Assembly: GCF_021353265.1 (NCBI RefSeq)
Contig: NZ_JAJTWU010000018.1
Location: 1 to 43,076, forward strand
Direction of reading: 5' to 3'
Source: Pelomonas cellulosilytica
GTDB taxonomy: Bacteria > Pseudomonadota > Gammaproteobacteria > Burkholderiales > Burkholderiaceae_C
DNA length: 43,076 bases
Numbering within the stretch: position 1 is the stretch's first letter; the number at the start of each line of letters is the position of its first letter. A model generated the notes under the pieces. The model did not search any database and was not told the DNA's origin. It saw nothing but the letters and a program-made list of their open reading frames with translations. The translations under genes and the position numbers were made by a program. Shown here piece by piece: positions 1-8,029 of the stretch.

Positions 1-390
1 GTCGTCAGCAGCAAAGAAGCGAGATTCTAATCTGCTTTTTGCTTCGTCGTCAAGCAGTTTTAAAAATTAATTTCAAACCGCTTATCAACTTGGCTTTCTT
101 CGTCGCATTCAACATCTTGCTTTAGCAATCTGTCGTCAGCAGCAAAGAGGCGAGATTCTAATCCGCTTTTTGCTTTGTCGTCAAACAGTTTTAAAAATTA
201 ATTTCAAACTGCTTATCGACTTGGCTTTGCCGCTCTCAACAATTTGCTTTCGCAATTTGGTGTCAGCAGCAAGGAGGCGAGATTTTGAACTACTTTCGCA
301 TTCACTGTCAAGCGCTTTTCAAAAATTCTTTCGAACTCTCTTTCAGCACCCGCCAGCTCTCTCAAGCTCTCCAGCAAGGCTTTTCAGCCT
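1..390. repeat. AT-rich tandem repeat array, about 130-bp units
   Basis: Three imperfect direct copies lie head to tail. The shared block GTCAGCAGCAA begins at 4, 135 and 262, giving periods of 131 and 127 bp. Each copy then carries a GCGAGATT block and an AT-rich stretch (AAAAATTAATTTCAAAC in the first two, diverged in the third). The base composition is far more AT-rich than the rest of the window. The first copy starts at the window edge, so the array may extend leftwards. No convincing gene lies here: short open frames cross the array but match nothing recognisable. It sits just downstream of the tctA stop codon. Confidence 0.75.
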
Positions 391-488
391 CACCCTCCGC
401 CAACTTCAACCCCGCCGTCTCCGGCAGTGCTGTCATCAGCGAAGCCCACGACTGTAGCACAAGGTTTTCGGCCAGCGCAACCGTTCTC

Positions 489-2000
489 TCAAGATTCTTC
501 CTGGAAGGCCTCCTCGCGCTTGCTCTTGATAGACGGCAGCATCACCAGAATGATCATCAGCGCCGCGGCGGCCAGCAGGCCCGCAGACAACGGACGGGTG
601 ACGAAGGTGCTCCAGTCGCCATGCGCCAGGCGTAGCGCTCGCCGCAAGTACTCTTCCATCAGTGGCCCAAGGATGAAGCCCAGCAGCAAGGGCGCCGGCT
701 CGCAACTGAGCTTGTAGAAGACGTAGCCAACAAACGCGAACCCGGCTGTCATGAAGACATCGAAGGTATTGCTGTTCAGCGTGTAGGTGCCGATGCAGCA
801 GAAGACGACGATGGCCGGGAACAGGAAGCGGTAGGGCACCGTCAGCAACTTGATCCAGATACCGATCAGCGGCAGGTTCAGCACGATGAGCATCAGGTTG
901 CCGATCCACATCGACGCGATCAGCCCCCAGAACAGCTGCGGGTTGTTCGTCATGACCTGCGGACCGGGCTGGATGCCCTTGATCGTCATCGCACCGATCA
1001 TCAGCGCCATCACCGCATTGGGCGGAATGCCCAGCGTCAGCATCGGGATGAAGCTGGTCTGCGCGCCGGCGTTGTTGGCGCTCTCCGGACCGGCCACGCC
1101 CTGGATGGCGCCCTTGCCGAACGGCACACGCGGATTTCGCACCGCCTTCTTCTCCAGTGTGTAGGCTGCGAACGACGCGAGCAGCGCGCCGCCCCCAGGC
1201 AGCACGCCGAGCACCGATCCCAACGCCGTGCCACGCAGTACCGACGGCCAGGCTTCCATGAAGTCCTGCCGTGTCGGCCACAGCCCCTTGACGTCCTTGG
1301 TGAACACCTCGCGGTGCTCCTCCGGCTGACCAAGGTTGGCGATGATCTCCCCGAAACCGAATACACCCATCGCGATGACGACGAAGCCGATCCCGTCGCT
1401 CATCTCCGGGAAGTCGAACGAAAAGCGCGCGATGCCGGAATCCACGTCGGTGCTCATCTGACCGAGCAGGATGCCCAGCACGATCATCGCGATCGCCTTG
1501 ACCAGCGAGCCTGACGCCAGCACCACCGCGCCAACCAGGCCCAACACCATCAGCGAGAAGTACTCGGCGGCGCCGAACTTGAACGCCATCTCCGTCAACG
1601 GCGGCGCAAAGGCAGCGATGACGACCGTGCCGACGCAACCGGCGAAGAAGCTGCCCAGGCCTGCCGCAGCCAGCGCGGCCCCGGCTCGCCCCTGGCGAGC
1701 CATCTGATAACCGTCGATGGCCGTGACGACCGAACTGGACTCGCCCGGCACGTTGATGAGGATGGCCGTCGTCGAGCCTCCGTATTGCGCGCCGTAATAG
1801 ATGCCGGCCAGCATGATCAGCGCCGGCGTGGCATCCAGCGTGTAGACCGTCGGCAGCAGCATCGCGATCGTCGCCACCGGGCCGAGCCCCGGAAGCACGC
1901 CGATCAACGTGCCCAGCACCGCGCCGAAGAGGGCGTACAACAGATTCTGGACACTGAGGGCCGTCTGGAAGCCCAGCGCGAGGTTGTTCAGCAGATCCAT
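489..2000 (-). CDS. tctA: Tripartite tricarboxylate transporter, large membrane subunit TctA
   Basis: A 503-residue polytopic inner-membrane protein, the usual TctA length. It is the large permease subunit of a tripartite tricarboxylate transporter, which moves carboxylates using a periplasmic binding protein (TctC) and the ion gradient. The N-terminal part has the family blocks GTLIGVLPGLGPVATIAMLLP and YGGSTTAILINVPGESSSVV, and the second half repeats the pattern (SVLGVLPGGGALLASF, PESANNAGAQTSFIPML), as in the internally duplicated family. The protein is very hydrophobic, with many predicted membrane segments. It lies 12 bp downstream of tctB, so the two are probably one operon. No tctC is adjacent in the window and the substrate cannot be told from sequence. 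Confidence 0.95.
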   Translation of the reverse strand: MDLLNNLALGFQTALSVQNLLYALFGAVLGTLIGVLPGLGPVATIAMLLPTVYTLDATPALIMLAGIYYGAQYGGSTTAILINVPGESSSVVTAIDGYQMARQGRAGAALAAAGLGSFFAGCVGTVVIAAFAPPLTEMAFKFGAAEYFSLMVLGLVGAVVLASGSLVKAIAMIVLGILLGQMSTDVDSGIARFSFDFPEMSDGIGFVVIAMGVFGFGEIIANLGQPEEHREVFTKDVKGLWPTRQDFMEAWPSVLRGTALGSVLGVLPGGGALLASFAAYTLEKKAVRNPRVPFGKGAIQGVAGPESANNAGAQTSFIPMLTLGIPPNAVMALMIGAMTIKGIQPGPQVMTNNPQLFWGLIASMWIGNLMLIVLNLPLIGIWIKLLTVPYRFLFPAIVVFCCIGTYTLNSNTFDVFMTAGFAFVGYVFYKLSCEPAPLLLGFILGPLMEEYLRRALRLAHGDWSTFVTRPLSAGLLAAAALMIILVMLPSIKSKREEAFQEES

Positions 2001-2012
2001 GTCGGCGCGTCC

Positions 2013-2477
2013 TCAAACCGCGAGATAGATGGGCCAGAGCGGAATGTTCAGCTTCAGCCCGAGGATGAACAGCGCCCAGCTCCCGACGGTCAGCACCAAG
2101 CTGCTGACCAGTACGTCGCGCCAGCGGAACTCGTCGCTGGCCAGCGATGCCACCAGGATGGTCAGCGGCAGCGTGCAGGCCAGCCCCAGGCGCGGCAACG
2201 CGAGGCCGAACACGACAACGGCCGCAACGACCAGCAGCAACGGCCGCCAGGCGATCGGCCCGACCGGATCGCCCCCTTCCGACTCCAGCGTCAGCGCCTT
2301 GAAGAGCACGAAGCCGCCCAGCAACGCCAGCAGCACGCCGAGGCCGAACGGGAAGTAGCCCGGCCCCGGGCGGGCCGAATCACCGAACGTGTACGACGTG
2401 GCACCCCAGGCGAAGGCCACGCCGACGCCCAGGAACATCAGGCCGGACCAGAAGTCCCGCTGGCTCTTGATCTTCAT
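2013..2477 (-). CDS. tctB: Tripartite tricarboxylate transporter, small membrane subunit TctB
   Basis: A 154-residue small membrane subunit of the TTT transporter, directly upstream of tctA. I place the start at the ATG at 2477 (MKIKSQRDFWSGLMFLGVG), because it has a GGAG Shine-Dalgarno about 10 bases upstream and matches the usual TctB N-terminus. A longer reading from 2519 would add 14 Arg/Ala-rich residues. Four hydrophobic segments are visible, with the family's GPGYFPFGLG loop between the first two. TctB and TctA form the permease complex. tctB is preceded by the end of an unrelated GspE-type gene, so its promoter should lie within 2478-2565. Confidence 0.93.
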   Translation of the reverse strand: MKIKSQRDFWSGLMFLGVGVAFAWGATSYTFGDSARPGPGYFPFGLGVLLALLGGFVLFKALTLESEGGDPVGPIAWRPLLLVVAAVVVFGLALPRLGLACTLPLTILVASLASDEFRWRDVLVSSLVLTVGSWALFILGLKLNIPLWPIYLAV

Positions 2478-2539
2478 TCGTGTTCCAACTCCGCGGCGGA
2501 CCGCAAGGCGGGCGGCCAATGACCGCCTGGATTCTGTCA

Positions 2540-2559
2540 GCGGGCCCCAAACGGCCCGC
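2540..2559 (-). terminator. GC-rich hairpin between the GspE-type gene and tctB
   Basis: A perfect 7-bp stem (GCGGGCC / GGCCCGC) with a 6-base loop lies just beyond the stop codon of the GspE-type gene on the minus strand. There is no clear U-run after it, so it may be a weak or factor-assisted terminator. Confidence 0.4.
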
Positions 2560-2565
2560 CCCGGA

Positions 2566-4350
2566 TTAGCCCTCCCAGGCCGGCGTGCTGCGCAGCACTT
2601 CTTCCACGGTCGTCACGCCTTCGGCCACCTTCATCGCACCCGCCAGCCGCAGCGGGCGTAGGCCCTCCTGCATGGCCTGGCGGCGCAGCGCCGTCAGATC
2701 GCCCAGCGCGGACTTGACACCTTCGGAGACGGTCAGCAGCTCATACAGGCCCGCACGGCCGCGGAAACCGGTGTTGCGACATTCCAGGCAGCCGACCGGC
2801 TTGAAGGGCTTGACGCCACCGCCCAGCCGCCAATACCGCACCAGTTCATTGAGGCTCTCACGCGTAACGAGCGGGTCCGGCTGCTTGCAGTGCGGACACA
2901 GCGTGCGCACCAGGCGCTGGGCCAGCACGCCGATGATGGTGGCGCTGAGCAGGTAGCTCGGCACGCCCAGGTCCTGCAGCCGGGTGATGGCCGAGACCGA
3001 ATCGTTGGTGTGCAGCGTACTGAAGACGAGGTGACCCGTCAGCGCCGCCTGGATGGCCATCTCGGCCGTCTCCAGGTCACGGATCTCGCCGACCATGATG
3101 ATGTCCGGGTCCTGCCGCATCAGCGCGCGCAGGCCCTCGGCGAAGCCGAAGTCCAGCTGGTTCTGCACCTGCGTCTGGTTGAACGTGGGCTCGATCATCT
3201 CGATCGGGTCCTCGATCGTCGTCACGTTGACCTCGTCGGTCGCCAGCCGCTTGAGCGTCGAGTAGAGCGTCGTCGTCTTGCCGGAGCCCGTAGGCCCCGT
3301 CACGAGGATGATGCCGTGCGGCTGCTTGACGAGACCTTCCCAGCGCTCGGAGTCATGCTGGCCGAAGCCAAGGGACGCGAGATCCTTGACGGCCGTATCC
3401 GGGTCGAAGATGCGCATGACCATCTTCTCGCCGAAGGCCGTCGGCAATGTCGACAGCCGCATTTCAACCTCGTCGCCGGCCGGATTGCGCGTCTTGATGC
3501 GGCCGTCCAGCGGGCGCCGCTTCTCGACGACGTCCATGCGGCCCAGCAGCTTGATGCGCGAGGTCATCGCGCTCATGACCGTCGGCGGCAACTGGTAGAC
3601 CGTGTGCAGCACGCCGTCGATGCGGAAGCGGATGACGCCCATGTCGCGGCGCGGCTCGAGGTGGATGTCCGACGCGCGCTGGTCGAAGGCGTATTGCCAC
3701 AGCCAATCCACCACCTGCACGACGCCCTGATCGTTGGCGTCGAGCTGCTTGTTGTTCTTGCCCAGCTCCACCAGCTGTTCGAAGCTGGCCACCTGGCTCT
3801 GCTCGCCAGCCTTGGTCGCGGCGCGCACCGAGCGGGCGAGCGTGAAGAACTCGGTCGTGTAGCGGGCAATCTCCAGCGGGCTGGCGACGACCAACTTCAC
3901 CGGCTTGCGCACATGCGACTCGATCTGGGCGACCCAGCCCGTGTCGAAGGGCTCGGAGGTCGCGATGGTCACGTCCATGATGCCGAACTGCACGGGCAGG
4001 CAGCGCTTGGCCTCGGCATAGCCTACCGACATGACGTCGGCCACGCGGCCCACGTCCACCTTCAGCGGGTCGATGCGCAGATAGGGCAGCCCAGCGCGCA
4101 CCGCCAGCCATTCGGACAATGCCTCCACGTCCAGCGGTTTGCCGGTCGCCAGGTGCACAAGGTTGGCATGACCCAGCCGCACCAGCGGGTGCAGCGAGCT
4201 GTCGCCCGCGCCCAGGCGCTGCTCGGTGCGGATGGCCTGGGCCTCGTCGATGAGCCCGTCCCTCAACAACCATTTCAGCAACTGCCGCCACTCCAGGCGA
4301 CCTTCGGGCTTGCTGGACGCTGCGGGCTTGGTCTTGGTGGTGGTGCTCAT
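2566..4350 (-). CDS. GspE/PulE/PilB-family secretion or pilus assembly ATPase
   Basis: A 594-residue type II secretion/type IV pilus-type AAA ATPase. It has an N-terminal MshEN-like region (about 1-200), then the bilobed ATPase domain: the stretch ASDIHLEPRR, Walker A GPTGSGKTTTLYS near residue 350, the Asp box, Walker B-like DPDIIMVGEIRD, and the His box GHLVFSTLHTNDS. A four-Cys zinc motif follows (CPHCKQ...CLECRNTG). Start: the ATG at 4350 leaves an 11-bp gap to the upstream gene, whereas the longer reading from 4413 would overlap that gene by about 50 bp. No other type II secretion or pilus genes are nearby, so this is an orphan and its machine is unknown. The cytoplasmic ATPase role is inferred from the family. 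Confidence 0.9.
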   Translation of the reverse strand: MSTTTKTKPAASSKPEGRLEWRQLLKWLLRDGLIDEAQAIRTEQRLGAGDSSLHPLVRLGHANLVHLATGKPLDVEALSEWLAVRAGLPYLRIDPLKVDVGRVADVMSVGYAEAKRCLPVQFGIMDVTIATSEPFDTGWVAQIESHVRKPVKLVVASPLEIARYTTEFFTLARSVRAATKAGEQSQVASFEQLVELGKNNKQLDANDQGVVQVVDWLWQYAFDQRASDIHLEPRRDMGVIRFRIDGVLHTVYQLPPTVMSAMTSRIKLLGRMDVVEKRRPLDGRIKTRNPAGDEVEMRLSTLPTAFGEKMVMRIFDPDTAVKDLASLGFGQHDSERWEGLVKQPHGIILVTGPTGSGKTTTLYSTLKRLATDEVNVTTIEDPIEMIEPTFNQTQVQNQLDFGFAEGLRALMRQDPDIIMVGEIRDLETAEMAIQAALTGHLVFSTLHTNDSVSAITRLQDLGVPSYLLSATIIGVLAQRLVRTLCPHCKQPDPLVTRESLNELVRYWRLGGGVKPFKPVGCLECRNTGFRGRAGLYELLTVSEGVKSALGDLTALRRQAMQEGLRPLRLAGAMKVAEGVTTVEEVLRSTPAWEG

Positions 4351-4361
4351 CGTGGTCGGCT

Positions 4362-5135
4362 TCAAAGCGCTTGCAGAACGGTCGTCGGCAACGGCCGGAC
4401 GAGCCGCAGCCACTTGCGGGCGGGGAGCTTGAATCGCGATTCGATCTCGGCCGCTCGCTGCTCCAGCACCTCGCGCACCGGTACCTGCACGCCACGTGCG
4501 GCAACGACCACAGTATTGCCCTCTTTCGTCGGCGCCAAGCTCCAGACCTGTTCCGAGCCGAACGCACGGGCGATGCGGGCGGCACTGCGGGCAAAACTGG
4601 CGCTGCGGCCAAAGAGGTTGACCGTCATCAGCCCGCCGTCGGCGAGCACGCCGCGGCAGGACGCATAGAAGGCCTCGTCGTCCAGCACCGGCGACGCGGC
4701 GTCATGGTCGTAGAGGTCCACGTTGAGCACGTCCACCGTCTGCAGGTGGGCGTCGTCGGCCACCCAGCGGGCGGCGTCCTCGTTGACGACGTTCAGACGT
4801 GCGTCGTTGGCCGGCAGGCGGAACCACTGGCGGCAGGCGGCGATGACTTCGGGGTTGATCTCCACCGCCGTCGTGCGCATGCGCAGCTGTCCGTGGCAGA
4901 AGCGCGTCAGCGCCGCGGCGCCGAGTCCCAGCTGAACCGCATGGCCCTGGCCCAGCTCTGCCGTGTCGCGCCACAACATCCAGGCGCACATGCGCTGGAT
5001 GTACTCCAGCTCCAGCTGGTCGGGCTTGCGGATGCGCATTGCCCCCTGCACCCAGATCGAGTCCAGGTGCAGAAAACGCACGCCGTCGAACTCGCTCAGC
5101 GTCGCGGGGCCCCAAGTCGGTGTCTTGTTCTTCAT
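4362..5135 (-). CDS. Spermidine synthase-like (SpeE-fold) protein
   Basis: A 257-residue protein of the spermine/spermidine synthase superfamily with a Rossmann-type AdoMet/decarboxylated-AdoMet fold. Visible elements are the nucleotide-binding loop (QLGLGAAALTRF, about 68-79), the acidic residue ending strand 2 (TAVEINPEVI), and the strand 4 region VDVLNVDLYDHDAASPVLDDEAFY. It lacks the N-terminal beta domain of classical SpeE. Such stand-alone proteins are often annotated as spermidine synthase, but some are methyltransferase-like with unknown substrate, so the aminopropyltransferase activity is not certain. The gene is 11 bp upstream of the GspE-type gene and probably co-transcribed with it. 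No polyamine genes are near. Confidence 0.8.
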   Translation of the reverse strand: MKNKTPTWGPATLSEFDGVRFLHLDSIWVQGAMRIRKPDQLELEYIQRMCAWMLWRDTAELGQGHAVQLGLGAAALTRFCHGQLRMRTTAVEINPEVIAACRQWFRLPANDARLNVVNEDAARWVADDAHLQTVDVLNVDLYDHDAASPVLDDEAFYASCRGVLADGGLMTVNLFGRSASFARSAARIARAFGSEQVWSLAPTKEGNTVVVAARGVQVPVREVLEQRAAEIESRFKLPARKWLRLVRPLPTTVLQAL

Positions 5136-5179
5136 TGGCCGCGCATCCTAGGCCAAGGGCGGTGGCGCACCCGTTTCCA

Positions 5180-5740
5180 TCAGTCACCGGCCAGATAGAA
5201 CTGCACGGCAGCGCACCAAGCGTCGATCTTCGTCGCCAGGCTCGCACCCGCGTGGGCGGGACTCGTCGATGGCAGGCGCAACACCGGCAGCTCGACGCTC
5301 GGCAGGGCCAGCAACGTCTGCTTGTGCGCCAGCGCGCCATTGCAGGCGATGGCGCGCAGTGCAGGCAGCCGCGCCACGAGCTCGGGCAGATCGCTCGGCT
5401 CGGCATCTTCGATGGCAGCGTCCAGGCTGCCTTCGCGGCGGCAGGCGGCGACGGCGTCCCACAGTGCGATGCGATGCTGCCGCAAGACCTGCAGCCGTTC
5501 GGCGTAAGGCAGCGCGGGGAGATCCCTCTCTTCAGTCAGGGCCGCCATCACCGGCCAGAACGCATTGCGCGGATGGGCGTAGTACTGCGCCGCCTGCAGC
5601 GAGGCCGCGCCAGGGAAGCTGCCCAGCACCAGCAGCCGCGCATCGGCACGGAACACCGGCGCCAGCCCGACGAGCCGGCCGCCCTCGGGGTTTGCGGGGT
5701 TGGCCGGCGCACCGGCGGCCTGCGAGGATCGACGCGTCAT
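5180..5740 (-). CDS. DNA-deoxyinosine (hypoxanthine) glycosylase, UDG superfamily
   Basis: A 186-residue protein of the uracil-DNA glycosylase superfamily, of the subfamily that excises deoxyinosine (TIGR04274-type). The signature is clear: LLVLGSFPGAASLQAAQYY followed by HPRNAFWPVM near residues 36-64, the central block LWDAVAACRREGSLDAAI, IACNGALAHKQ, and the C-terminal LPSTSPAHAGAS. It would act in base-excision repair of deaminated adenine. Start: the ATG at 5740 is 15 bp from the divergent mscS start. The first 20 or so residues (Ala/Asn/Pro-rich) are not family-conserved and no good Shine-Dalgarno is visible, so the true start could be slightly further in. Confidence 0.88.
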   Translation of the reverse strand: MTRRSSQAAGAPANPANPEGGRLVGLAPVFRADARLLVLGSFPGAASLQAAQYYAHPRNAFWPVMAALTEERDLPALPYAERLQVLRQHRIALWDAVAACRREGSLDAAIEDAEPSDLPELVARLPALRAIACNGALAHKQTLLALPSVELPVLRLPSTSPAHAGASLATKIDAWCAAVQFYLAGD

Positions 5741-5755
5741 CAAGGGAGGCACATC

Positions 5756-6568
5756 ATGTTGAACACGGAAGCGATCTGGCAGTTTCTCAGCACCCAGGGG
5801 GCGGACTTCGGCCTGAAGGTGCTGGCGGCCATCGCCGCCTGGGTCGTCGGCCGCTGGCTCATCGGCCTGGCGCTGCGCGTCTTCTCGGCGGCGCTGGAGC
5901 GCGGCAAGCGCATCGACTTCACGCTGGCCACCTACCTGCGCTCCATCGTGGGCGTGCTGCTGAACCTGGTGCTGATCCTGGCCATCCTGGACATCTTCGG
6001 CGTCAAGACCACCTCCTTCGCCGCACTGCTGGCCGGCGCGGGCCTGGCCATTGGCACGGCCTGGGGCGGGCTGCTGACGCACTTTGCCGCCGGCGTGTTC
6101 ATGCAGGTGCTGCGGCCCTTCAAGGTGGGCGATTTCGTGCAGGCCGGCGGCGTCACCGGCACCGTCGTGGAGATCGGCCTGTTCGGCACCAGCATCGTCA
6201 CGCCGGACAACGTGCACACGCTGGTCGGCAACAACGCCGTCTTCAGCGGCAGCATCCAGAACTACTCCGCCCTGCCGCATCGCCGCGTCGATTGCACCGC
6301 CAAAGTCGCCAACGGCGTGGACCCGCACGAGGCCATCGAGAAGCTGCGCCCAGCCATCGCCGCCATACCCAACGTGCTGACCACGCCGCCACCGGACATC
6401 GAGATCCTGCAATTCACGCCCGAAGGCCCGCTGCTGTGCGTGCGCCCCTATTGCCACACCGACCACTACTGGCAGGTCTACTTCGACGTGCACAAGGCCG
6501 TCGTCACCACCTTCGGCGCCGCCGGCTACCCTGTGCCGGAGACACCCATCGCGCCGCGCAACCGCTGA
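5756..6568 (+). CDS. Small-conductance mechanosensitive channel, MscS family
   Basis: A 270-residue MscS-family channel, close to the E. coli MscS length. Three N-terminal transmembrane helices (about 15-110) are followed by the pore-lining TM3 with its small-residue pattern (FAALLAGAGLAIGTAWGGLLTHFAAGVF) and the beta-domain start VLRPFKVGDFVQAGGVTGTVVEIGLFGTSI. The C-terminal alpha/beta vestibule follows. It releases solutes on hypo-osmotic shock at the inner membrane. A strong Shine-Dalgarno (GGGAGG) precedes the ATG at 5756. It is divergent from the glycosylase gene and 4 bp upstream of the MOSC gene, so it is probably the first gene of a two-gene operon. Confidence 0.95.
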   Translation: MLNTEAIWQFLSTQGADFGLKVLAAIAAWVVGRWLIGLALRVFSAALERGKRIDFTLATYLRSIVGVLLNLVLILAILDIFGVKTTSFAALLAGAGLAIGTAWGGLLTHFAAGVFMQVLRPFKVGDFVQAGGVTGTVVEIGLFGTSIVTPDNVHTLVGNNAVFSGSIQNYSALPHRRVDCTAKVANGVDPHEAIEKLRPAIAAIPNVLTTPPPDIEILQFTPEGPLLCVRPYCHTDHYWQVYFDVHKAVVTTFGAAGYPVPETPIAPRNR

Positions 6569-6572
6569 AGCC

Positions 6573-7394
6573 ATGGCCGACCTCGTCGCCCGCATTGCCG
6601 CGCTCTGGCGCTACCCCGTCAAGTCCTGCGCTGGCGAAGCCACCGACACGCTCACGCTGGACACCGACGGCTGGCCCGCGGGCGACCGCGCCTGGGGCAT
6701 CGTCGACGCCCGTGGCGAGCTGACATGGATGGGTGCGCACCCGCGGCTGGCGCTGGTCAACGCTGCCTTCACGCCGGGCGGGCTGACGTTGCGAGCCGGC
6801 GACCGCTCGCTGACGGTGCCGCTGGACGGCGGCGAGGAGATCAGCGCGCGTGGCTGGAACGGCGAGCGCCAGGACTTCGATGCGCTGCGCTGCTGGGATG
6901 CCGGCAACGATGCCGCGGCCCTGTTGCACGCGACAACCGGCGAGCTTCTTCGACTGGTGCGGCTGAGCCATGCAGCGCAGCGGCGCCCCGTTCTGAACGC
7001 GCTGCACATCGTGAGCGATGCCTCGCTGCAGGCCTGGCGGGAAGCGATTGCTCAGCCACTGACTGGCCTCGTCGAGCGCGCCCGGCCTAATATCGTGCTG
7101 CAGGCGGAGGACGGCGACGACCTGCCCCCCTTCATCGAAGACCTCCTCACCGAGGCCCGCATCGGCGAGCTGACGCTGAGCCGCACATCGGTCTGTGTGC
7201 GTTGCGTGGTCCCCACCGTGGATCCAATGACCGGCGTGCCGCAACCGCTTGCTCTGGACGCACTGACACAACTCAGCGCGGAACGGGCACCGGGAGCACC
7301 GGTTCAATTCGGGGTCTATGCGCGCGGCAGCGGCCAGGGGCGGCTCAACGTGGGCGACCGGGTCGAGCTGAGTCTGGATTTCGGCGCAGGTTGA
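6573..7394 (+). CDS. MOSC domain-containing protein (molybdenum cofactor sulfurase-like)
   Basis: A 273-residue protein with an N-terminal MOSC beta-barrel domain (about 1-115; start motif IAALWRYPVKSCAGE) and a C-terminal MOSC domain. The region VCVRCVVPTVDPMTG (about 210-224) contains the Arg-Cys pair typical of the cofactor-binding site of YcbX/mARC-type proteins. Family members reduce N-hydroxylated compounds or handle Moco-bound sulfur. This protein is shorter than E. coli YcbX and lacks its C-terminal ferredoxin domain, so electrons must come from elsewhere. It follows mscS by 4 bp. The precise substrate is not predictable. Confidence 0.88.
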   Translation: MADLVARIAALWRYPVKSCAGEATDTLTLDTDGWPAGDRAWGIVDARGELTWMGAHPRLALVNAAFTPGGLTLRAGDRSLTVPLDGGEEISARGWNGERQDFDALRCWDAGNDAAALLHATTGELLRLVRLSHAAQRRPVLNALHIVSDASLQAWREAIAQPLTGLVERARPNIVLQAEDGDDLPPFIEDLLTEARIGELTLSRTSVCVRCVVPTVDPMTGVPQPLALDALTQLSAERAPGAPVQFGVYARGSGQGRLNVGDRVELSLDFGAG

Positions 7395-8029
7395 AAGCCC
7401 GCCAATCCTGGTGGCCGCACTCCAGTGACAACTCGGGTGCCTTCTTGATGGAAGGCCGATCATGAACGCCATCGTGCCAAGACGACCCTTATCGGATCAG
7501 ATGGCCGGCTCTTGTCGGCGGCCCGCTGATCGACTGCTGCTTGCCCCCGGTGCCGGACATCCTGGGCGAGGAGACCCGGCTTCGAGTCAGCGACGCTTAC
7601 CCTCTCTAACTTCTGCAACCCTGTCCGCAGTACCGATTCGCGAGCCGGCTCCCCCGGCCAGGCGATTGTTGATGGGCTGCCGACGCTGCTTTGTCTGAAC
7701 ATGTCAGGTCAGCCTTGGTCCGCGAGGCGACTGGCTCCACGCCGTATTGGCGAGCAGATAAGAGGCCCTGTTGGTTGAGCGCGTTCGGTTGGCGCCGGGC
7801 GGGATTCGCCGGGAAAGCCTCAGGCGCTGTCGTTCACCGACAGGGGCGCTCATCCGGAGGGGTGGTTGGGTCCGGCACCATCGGCCGCGATTGCCCCAGC
7901 GACGGTGGCGTCATGCCTAAACCGTGTCAGCCCCTGAATGGGACGGCCTTGGCGGCGTGTCAGCACCACAGTTGATCGTAATCGTTTTGTGGCGGAAGAT
8001 ATCAACAATAATTGTTTTAAGGGCGCCGC
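7395..8029. other. Gene-poor stretch upstream of the fic gene
   Basis: No coding region here can be supported. Open frames of 60-95 codons exist on both strands (for example 7462-7698 plus and 7460-7702 minus), but they lack recognisable domains or good ribosome binding sites. A short inverted repeat GCCTTC/GAAGGC (7439-7456) lies 45 bp after the MOSC stop codon and could be a weak terminator. The last 50 bp, before the fic start, turn AT-rich and probably hold its promoter. The stretch looks like the edge of an inserted accessory segment. Confidence 0.5.
8004..8016. promoter_or_regulatory. Palindrome in the fic promoter region, possible operator
   Basis: A perfect inverted repeat, AACAAT-A-ATTGTT, lies 13 bases upstream of the fic start codon in a locally AT-rich patch. 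Its position would let a bound repressor block transcription or ribosome access. No regulator gene is adjacent, so autoregulation by the Fic protein's C-terminal region or control by a distant regulator are equally open. Confidence 0.4.

Noticed and set aside
1..390. Possible CRISPR array
   Set aside because: Units are about 130 bp with imperfect matches throughout and no short exact repeat with unique spacers.
7460..7702. Opposed open frames of about 80 codons after the MOSC gene
   Set aside because: No domain, no ribosome site, and both strands are open over the same bases, which is typical of chance in GC-rich DNA.
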